A stretch of 37,985 nucleotides of DNA, taken from assembly GCA_022763925.1 (NCBI GenBank), contig JALERW010000007.1, positions 1 through 37,985 of the forward strand, in the 5' to 3' direction. Positions within the stretch are counted from its first letter, which is position 1, and every line of letters begins with the position of its first letter. Origin of the DNA: Lachnospiraceae bacterium (GTDB taxonomy: Bacteria; Bacillota; Clostridia; Lachnospirales; Lachnospiraceae). The translations under genes were made by a program, and so were the position numbers. Below the pieces are notes generated by a model. The model was not told the DNA's origin and did not search any database. It saw nothing but the letters and a program-made list of their open reading frames with translations. Positions 33,555-37,985 of the stretch are shown piece by piece.

Positions 33555-35126
33555 CTATACGGTGAAAAAACGCGCCTTCATGGCCATCGACTTCGGCACA
33601 CGGATGGTAAGCAGGGCCGTGTGATCCATAACCGGTGCCGTCCTGCAGGAAAGGACCTCCGCCTCACACACTGCTTTTCCGTCTCTTCCCAGGGCAGTCC
33701 CCTTTGTTCCCGGTTCCGGATACGGAAGAAATTCATAGGGAATCGTTACACTGGCTCCGGTCTCGTCATAATCTTCATCCACAAGGAAAATTGCCTGTCC
33801 GGAGCACATGGCCACACACATGCCGCAGCCGGTGCATCTTGCTTCCTGATTCACCTCCGGAAGCTTTGTGATCTTTTCTCCTACAGAAATGCAGCCAAAA
33901 CGGCAGGCGTCCTGACATGGATTGCACGGAATATTCTGAGTGCATTCAATCACCGGATGAATGCCCTTTATACCGGAAACCACACCGGGGAACCGGCTGA
34001 TCTCCTCATCCGCCACATAGCCCTTTTTCAGCAGGGTCGAAGAGAGGGCGATGCCTTCATCTGTCACCGTAAGATCAGTTCGTCCGCGGTTCTCGGGACT
34101 GAACATCCCCTCATGAAGCTGCTTTAAGGAGGCCTTCAGATTCTCCGCCTTTTTCTCAAATTCTTCTTCTGACAGATATCCAAGCTCAGCAGCGGCTGCA
34201 GCGGCCGTGATCCGTCCGGTAATCATGGCAGAGCTGGCCTCCTCAATGCCGGCCACATCTCCTGCAGCAAAAATGCCCCGGATACTCGTTTCCCCATAGG
34301 CATTCACCACGGGAACGACGCCTCCCTTATCCACCATTTCACAACCGGCCATGGACAGCAGCTGGGACATGGGAGACAGACCAACCGCCATACAGATCGT
34401 ATCCACATCGAGATGCATCTCTGTTCCCGGTATGGGCTGAAACCTCTCATCTACCTGAGCAATGACCGCTCCGGTCACATGATTCTCTCCCTCTGCTTTT
34501 ACAACAGTATGAGACAGGTAGAAGGGTACGCCGGTTCTTGCTACCTTAGATGCATGAACACCGTAGCCGCCAACTCTCGGCGCCGCATCGATCACTGCTG
34601 CCACCTGGACCCCGGCCTGCAGAAGCTGGAAGGAAACAACCAGCCCCACATTTCCGGAGCCGACCATCAATACACGGCTTCCCGGCTGTACTCCGTGAAG
34701 ATTCATTAAGGTCTGTGCTGCTCCCGCGCCGATCACACCCGGCAGGGTCCAGCCTTCAAAGGGCACCATATTTTCCCTGGCTCCTGTGGCAATGATGATG
34801 GAATCTGCCTTGTAATGATGAACGGCCTCATTCTCCATGACCGTAATTTCCTTACAGTCAAACAGGCCCATGACAATGGCATTTAAGTGTACCTCTACAC
34901 CTGCATCTTCAGCCTCTTTAAGAAGCTCCTCGCCGATGCGGATTCCGCGGATCTTCGCCTTATGCTCCTTTGATCCGAAAAACTTATGTATCTGTTTAAA
35001 CAGCTGGCCGCCCGGTCTTGCATTTTCATCAAATACCACCACGTGCATTCCTGCTCCTGCCGCCTCAACGGCAGCCGAAAGTCCGGCCGGTCCTGCGCCG
35101 ATAATGATCAAATCATATCTTTTCAT
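33555..35126 (-). CDS. NAD(P)/FAD-dependent oxidoreductase with C-terminal 4Fe-4S domain (HcnB/OoxA-like)
   Basis: A 523-residue flavoprotein. It has two Rossmann motifs, IIIGAGPAGLSAAVE at the N-terminus (FAD) and LMVGSGNVGLVVS near 158, and GIFAAGDVAG near 290. Residues about 395-450 hold a ferredoxin-type insert with CNPCQDACRFGC and CTGCGMCVAMC, so two 4Fe-4S clusters are possible. A further ~65 residues follow. It replaces the BFD domain found in usual HcnB. I prefer the ATG at 35126: AGGAG lies 9 nt before it, but only 3 nt before the ATG at 35132. The preceding gene ends with a stop that touches the earlier ATG. Confidence 0.92.
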   Translation of the reverse strand: MKRYDLIIIGAGPAGLSAAVEAAGAGMHVVVFDENARPGGQLFKQIHKFFGSKEHKAKIRGIRIGEELLKEAEDAGVEVHLNAIVMGLFDCKEITVMENEAVHHYKADSIIIATGARENMVPFEGWTLPGVIGAGAAQTLMNLHGVQPGSRVLMVGSGNVGLVVSFQLLQAGVQVAAVIDAAPRVGGYGVHASKVARTGVPFYLSHTVVKAEGENHVTGAVIAQVDERFQPIPGTEMHLDVDTICMAVGLSPMSQLLSMAGCEMVDKGGVVPVVNAYGETSIRGIFAAGDVAGIEEASSAMITGRITAAAAAAELGYLSEEEFEKKAENLKASLKQLHEGMFSPENRGRTDLTVTDEGIALSSTLLKKGYVADEEISRFPGVVSGIKGIHPVIECTQNIPCNPCQDACRFGCISVGEKITKLPEVNQEARCTGCGMCVAMCSGQAIFLVDEDYDETGASVTIPYEFLPYPEPGTKGTALGRDGKAVCEAEVLSCRTAPVMDHTALLTIRVPKSMAMKARFFTV

Positions 35127-35132
35127 GTCCAT

Positions 35133-35441
35133 TTACTCCTTTGCTTTGATTCCATACTGTGTCTGTACCTTCATGCCCTCCTGAAGCGGAGTCACACAGG
35201 TACGGATATTCGGCTTTCCGTCAACAATCATGACACAGTCTGTGCACCGTCCGATTGCACAGAAAATTCCCCTTGGCATATCCAGCTTTGACGTATGGCG
35301 GTGGGTCATAACCCCCGCTGCCCGAAGTGCCGCAGCTATCGGCTCTCCTTCATAGCCTTTCATTTCCTTCCCATCCAGCGTAAAGGTCACAAGCGGCCCT
35401 TTCTGGTAGGTTCCAAGTATCGGATGGTTTTCAATCCTCAA
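35133..35441 (-). CDS. [2Fe-2S]-binding protein (HcnA/SoxA N-terminal-like)
   Basis: A 102-residue plant-type 2Fe-2S (Fer2_4) protein with the cysteine set C-x4-C-x2-C...C seen as FCAIGRCTDC and IRTC, as in HcnA and the N-terminus of sarcosine oxidase alpha. It starts with TTG at 35441 after AAAAGGGGCG; there is no nearby ATG. Its stop is followed immediately by the ATG of the next gene, so the two are coupled. Confidence 0.9.
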   Translation of the reverse strand: MRIENHPILGTYQKGPLVTFTLDGKEMKGYEGEPIAAALRAAGVMTHRHTSKLDMPRGIFCAIGRCTDCVMIVDGKPNIRTCVTPLQEGMKVQTQYGIKAKE

Positions 35442-35485
35442 ACCAATCGCCCCTTTTCTCAGTATTTTTATTATTTTTTATTTTT

Positions 35486-35518
35486 AAGGGCCTCATCCGT
35501 TTCCCGAACAAGGCCCTT
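35486..35518 (-). other. Hairpin between the symporter and 2Fe-2S genes
   Basis: Perfect 8-bp inverted repeat aagggcct / aggccctt (35486-35493, 35511-35518). On the operon (minus) strand it is followed by A-rich, not T-rich, sequence, so it is not a normal terminator for the operon. It may be a processing or stability element separating the symporter part of the mRNA from the rest. Confidence 0.5.
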
Positions 35519-35558
35519 CTTTGGCTTACTGTATTTCTCAGAGCTGCTGCTCTTTCCT

Positions 35559-36980
35559 TTATTCCGCAACTGCTTCTGCTGCTTCTGTCAGCGCTTCCCC
35601 GGAAACTTCATTGTCCAGCCCATAGCCTCCGCGTCCTTTCAGCGGAAGATTCGGATACCATGCCTTTGTAATGATATTGATCAAAACTGCTCCGACAGTG
35701 ACTGCTGCGGTAACACCTACGACCGTCCATCCCTGACCTGCTACCAGCATAGTGGGAACCAGAGACCATACAAAGAGCTCCACAAAGGAAAGGAAGGGAG
35801 CCATGGCCGTATCCTCCAGCGTTTTGGATTTGTTTTCCGGATCCACGATTCGAAGAAGCACAAAGCCGATGGCAAATACACCGGTACCATATCCATAACA
35901 GAAAATGCCTCTCTCAAACCAGCTCTTCTTATTAAACAACGGCCCAAGAACAAGAAGGGAAAACAGAACACAGAACAGGCCAGCCAGAGACAGGATCAGA
36001 AGCGGAACGGCATATTCCACAACAACGGAGATCTTGATGCTTGCAATACCGAAGAATACTACATAATCCGTACAGGTACCGGAAATATGGGAATTGATTC
36101 TCTTATCCATATGGCCGTAAACCGGAGTTTTCCGAAATATATAGAAGAAAAGAATGGCCACAAGGAATGCAACTGTATAAGAAGGAACACCCGGAAGCCA
36201 GATGGCGATCACCTTCGTGTTCAGAAAATATCCAATACCGGAAACGCCAAGAACAATGCTTAAATGATAAGCCAGAGTATCCAGAGACACATTGGAAATG
36301 GTATCCTCACCCAGCGCATTTCTGTGCTCCTTCGGAATCATTCCCGTTTTCATGTCATCGGAGATAAAAGCGAAATCTTTAATGTAAGCGGTCCAGCCGC
36401 ATTTGGTTGCAAGCTTGATCAGAGCAATTCCCCCGAAAACGCCAAGCAGAATACCGATGGTTGCAAAGGTCATTCCAATATCGGTTCCTTCTGTCCAGCC
36501 CAGGCTTTCCAGCGTACTTCCAACTGCTGCAGCGGTGCCGTGTCCACCCATGAAGCCGGATGCCATCAGAACTCCGAAGCCGTCATTGATCCCCGGCATC
36601 ACTGCCTTAACCACCGTAAGAGAAATGGCAATGGGAAGACAGAACTGAATGAAGAAATGAGCCGTACGGTAAAAGAAATTTCCGGATACTCTCTTGAGCT
36701 CCTCAGCTCCTCCTTCGCCTCCCTTACCGCTTTCAAAGCCATTCAGTCCGATAATGGCAAATACCAGAATTACCAGAAGTCCCGCATAAGAACCCATGGA
36801 TCCGGAGAAAGGCAGAATGCCAAGTCCCTGGCTTCCAAGTGCCAGACCGATAAACCCGGCAAGCATACTTGCCGGAATAAAAAACTTCTGAAAGAAACGA
36901 ACCTTTGCCCGTAAAAACTGTCCGATCAAAATCAAAATTGATGCAAAAGCGAAATCCATTAACATATCATACACTGTCAT
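35559..36980 (-). CDS. GltS-family sodium/glutamate-type symporter
   Basis: A 473-residue membrane protein of the glutamate:Na+ symporter (ESS) family with two inverted halves of about five helices each. Landmarks are ASGFMGGHGTAAAVGSTLE near 140 (family GGHGTA signature), ALGEDT near 225 and HISGTCTDYVVFFGIASI near 295. It is somewhat longer than E. coli GltS (401). I chose the ATG at 36980 because GGAGG is 7 nt upstream; the ATG at 36986 is only 1 nt after it. As first gene of the operon it probably brings in the substrate of the dehydrogenase genes that follow. Confidence 0.92.
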   Translation of the reverse strand: MTVYDMLMDFAFASILILIGQFLRAKVRFFQKFFIPASMLAGFIGLALGSQGLGILPFSGSMGSYAGLLVILVFAIIGLNGFESGKGGEGGAEELKRVSGNFFYRTAHFFIQFCLPIAISLTVVKAVMPGINDGFGVLMASGFMGGHGTAAAVGSTLESLGWTEGTDIGMTFATIGILLGVFGGIALIKLATKCGWTAYIKDFAFISDDMKTGMIPKEHRNALGEDTISNVSLDTLAYHLSIVLGVSGIGYFLNTKVIAIWLPGVPSYTVAFLVAILFFYIFRKTPVYGHMDKRINSHISGTCTDYVVFFGIASIKISVVVEYAVPLLILSLAGLFCVLFSLLVLGPLFNKKSWFERGIFCYGYGTGVFAIGFVLLRIVDPENKSKTLEDTAMAPFLSFVELFVWSLVPTMLVAGQGWTVVGVTAAVTVGAVLINIITKAWYPNLPLKGRGGYGLDNEVSGEALTEAAEAVAE

Positions 36981-37077
36981 ATTCATACCTCCTGTTCACA
37001 TCAGCATTCTGAAATGGCGTCTTTCCCGTTCCTGCGGAAATTTTCTGCCGGCGTCCTCCGCCTGTCCGAAAAAGAGA

Positions 37078-37108
37078 AAAGGGACACCGCCTTCGGCGAT
37101 GCCCCTTT
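37078..37108 (-). terminator. Second terminator-like hairpin in the gltS leader
   Basis: On the minus strand a GC-rich stem (arms 37098-37108-side and 37078-37091, tight loop near 37092-37094) is followed by CTTTTCTCTTTTTC. Two apparent mismatches are G-U pairs only in minus-strand RNA, which supports function in that direction. It lies about 100 nt before the gltS start, so it would stop transcription before the operon. Confidence 0.75.
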
Positions 37109-37140
37109 ACATCCGATTCTGTTACTGAGAGGAACAAAAA

Positions 37141-37167
37141 ATGCATCTGACGACAGGTCCGATGCAT
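37141..37167 (-). terminator. First terminator-like hairpin in the gltS leader
   Basis: Inverted repeat atgcatc / gatgcat (37141-37147, 37161-37167), followed on the minus strand by TTTTTTG. It lies about 22 nt after the predicted transcript start. No minus-strand gene lies upstream that would need a terminator here. Confidence 0.7.
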
Positions 37168-37195
37168 CTTTGCTCCGTTTTCTTTGATGTATGCT

Positions 37196-37224
37196 ATCCT
37201 AGCAGAAATTCCTTTTCGTGTCAA
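37196..37224 (-). promoter_or_regulatory. Promoter of the gltS/dehydrogenase operon
   Basis: Consensus TTGACA (37219-37224), 17-nt spacer and TAGGAT (37196-37201) on the minus strand. It gives a leader of roughly 205 nt before gltS, which is unusually long for this window. Confidence 0.8.
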
Positions 37225-37416
37225 TAATATTTTTTATAATTTTTATTTTTAGGATATATTTTATTAATAATAAATTAAATATAGAATTTTTTTCAGCACC
37301 CATGGTGCCCATGGGGATTATCCCGTCCTGACTTCTTGCTTCTTTTGTGTAATAATGTACTGATAATATTTTCTGTTGCATATACTTTCGGTAAGTACTG
37401 TTTCAGGAAAGCCATC
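37225..37416. other. AT-rich intergenic stretch with a small palindrome
   Basis: This stretch between the gltS promoter and the LysM-GH18 gene is highly AT-rich over about 37225-37290. It holds one short inverted repeat, cccatg / catggg (37299-37304, 37310-37315), which could be a protein-binding site. I saw no gene and no convincing sigma-A or sporulation sigma promoter for the right-hand gene. Confidence 0.45.
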
Positions 37417-37985
37417 ATGATCATTCACGTTGTCACAGCCGGTGAAACCGTTATCTCCATCGCAGAACGCTATCAGGTTCCCGCATGGACCATTATCTAT
37501 AACAATGAACTGAGAAGCCCGGATTCCCTGGCAGTCGGCCAGTCGCTTCTGATCCTGGGTGCCGGGGACGCACCGGTACGGCTGAATCTTCGCGCAGAGG
37601 CCTATGCCTATCCTTTTACCCGCACAGAGCTCCTTCACGAAGCCTTCCCGGCCATACGAACCGTACTTTCCTTTTCTGTGGGGTTTACGGAAGACGGCCG
37701 CCTGCTGCCCTTCGACGATGTGGCGGTTCGGGAGCTGGCAGCTGCCTATGGCCTTCCGGTGATGCTGGTGCTGACACCTTTATCCCCTTCCGGCACCTTC
37801 AACAACCAGCTGGTACACGCCGTCTCGACAAATCCTCAGACAAAAGAGAAGCTCATCGGGGAGCTTCTTACCCGGGTGCGGATGTTTGGCTATGCAGGTG
37901 TGGATGTGGATTGTGAATATATCCTCCGGGAGGATCGGGAAGGCTATGCCGCCTTTGTATCTGATCTGCGCTCAGCCATGAATGC
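37417..37985 (+). CDS. LysM - glycosyl hydrolase 18 protein, spore-germination type (runs off the right edge)
   Basis: The visible 189 codons encode one N-terminal LysM domain (about 1-47: IHVVTAGETVISIAERY to LAVGQSLLIL) that binds peptidoglycan, followed by the start of a GH18 barrel. The GH18 catalytic motif DxDxE is present as GYAGVDVDCEY near 165. This layout is that of YaaH/SleL cortex-lytic N-acetylglucosaminidases of spores. No signal peptide is present, as in SleL-type proteins. CAGGAAAG precedes the ATG. The gene is absent beyond the right edge, so length cannot be judged. Confidence 0.9.
   Translation, partial: MIIHVVTAGETVISIAERYQVPAWTIIYNNELRSPDSLAVGQSLLILGAGDAPVRLNLRAEAYAYPFTRTELLHEAFPAIRTVLSFSVGFTEDGRLLPFDDVAVRELAAAYGLPVMLVLTPLSPSGTFNNQLVHAVSTNPQTKEKLIGELLTRVRMFGYAGVDVDCEYILREDREGYAAFVSDLRSAMN

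Noticed and set aside
35486..35518. Intrinsic terminator between gltS and the 2Fe-2S gene.
   Set aside because: On the operon strand the hairpin is followed by A-rich sequence, so it lacks the T-run needed for termination.
36987..37190. Glycine riboswitch in the gltS leader, suggested by scattered CUCUCAG and CCGAAGG words.
   Set aside because: The words are in the wrong order and spacing, and the CGAAGG is the loop of the second hairpin. Left as a leader of unknown class.
1..37985. tRNA/rRNA genes, CRISPR repeats, insertion sequences or prophage.
   Set aside because: No clover-leaf-like sequences, repeat-spacer pattern, transposase or phage genes were seen; the only recombinase-like gene lacks its catalytic serine and DNA-binding part.

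Overview
The window reads as chromosome of a strictly anaerobic, gut-type Firmicute, most likely a Lachnospiraceae (class Clostridia). Evidence for this: a SCIFF ranthipeptide precursor beside its radical-SAM maturase and secDF; the run recJ / apt / relA / MBL hydrolase / hemZ / hisS / aspS in the order usual for Clostridia; strong GGAGG ribosome binding sites and sigma-A promoters with 17-nt spacers; and 4Fe-4S enzymes with no respiratory chain genes. The genus cannot be fixed. No tRNA, rRNA, CRISPR array, IS element or prophage was seen. Most genes lie on the minus strand.

Layout. 1-276: 5' end of glyA. 411-683: a DUF1294 membrane protein, divergent from glyA. 791-1602: a gutted copA under an intact CsoR-like operator. 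1707-18669 (minus): housekeeping block with aspS, hisS, a HemZ-like radical SAM protein fused to an HD-GYP domain, an MBL hydrolase, relA, apt, recJ, secDF, the SCIFF maturase and SCIFF peptide, an HD hydrolase, a radical SAM protein and tcdA. 18819-24707: an acidic membrane-anchored protein, an EamA exporter, a CmpB-type membrane protein with a long coiled coil, a serine-recombinase-like protein lacking its nucleophile, a CwlO/PcsB-like NlpC/P60 hydrolase, a cold-shock protein with a long leader, and a CDF metal exporter. 24761-27158: a polar amino acid ABC transporter. 27339-29069: a Csp-like subtilase. 29158-30744: a cytidylate-kinase-like protein, an HD phosphohydrolase and a small membrane protein. 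30860-36980: a six-gene operon with a GltS-type symporter, a three-gene HcnABC/Sox-like iron-sulfur flavin dehydrogenase plus a separate BFD-type protein, and a 4Fe-4S aldo/keto reductase. 37417-end: 5' part of a LysM-GH18 spore-type hydrolase.

How the parts work together. The 30.8-37.2 kb operon looks like a self-contained import-and-oxidise module for a glutamate-like or N-substituted amino acid, with electrons passing from a SoxB-type flavoprotein through 2Fe-2S and 4Fe-4S proteins to a second flavoprotein. Its ~200-nt leader carries two terminator-like hairpins, which suggests attenuation control. The SCIFF gene has its own strong promoter and a hairpin before the maturase, which would give more peptide than enzyme. 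The Csp-like protease and LysM-GH18 protein point to a spore-forming lineage.

Strongest points for follow-up: the oxidoreductase/GltS operon and its leader, the HemZ/HD-GYP fusion, the internally deleted copA that keeps its promoter and operator, and the conserved-looking but nucleophile-less recombinase domain.
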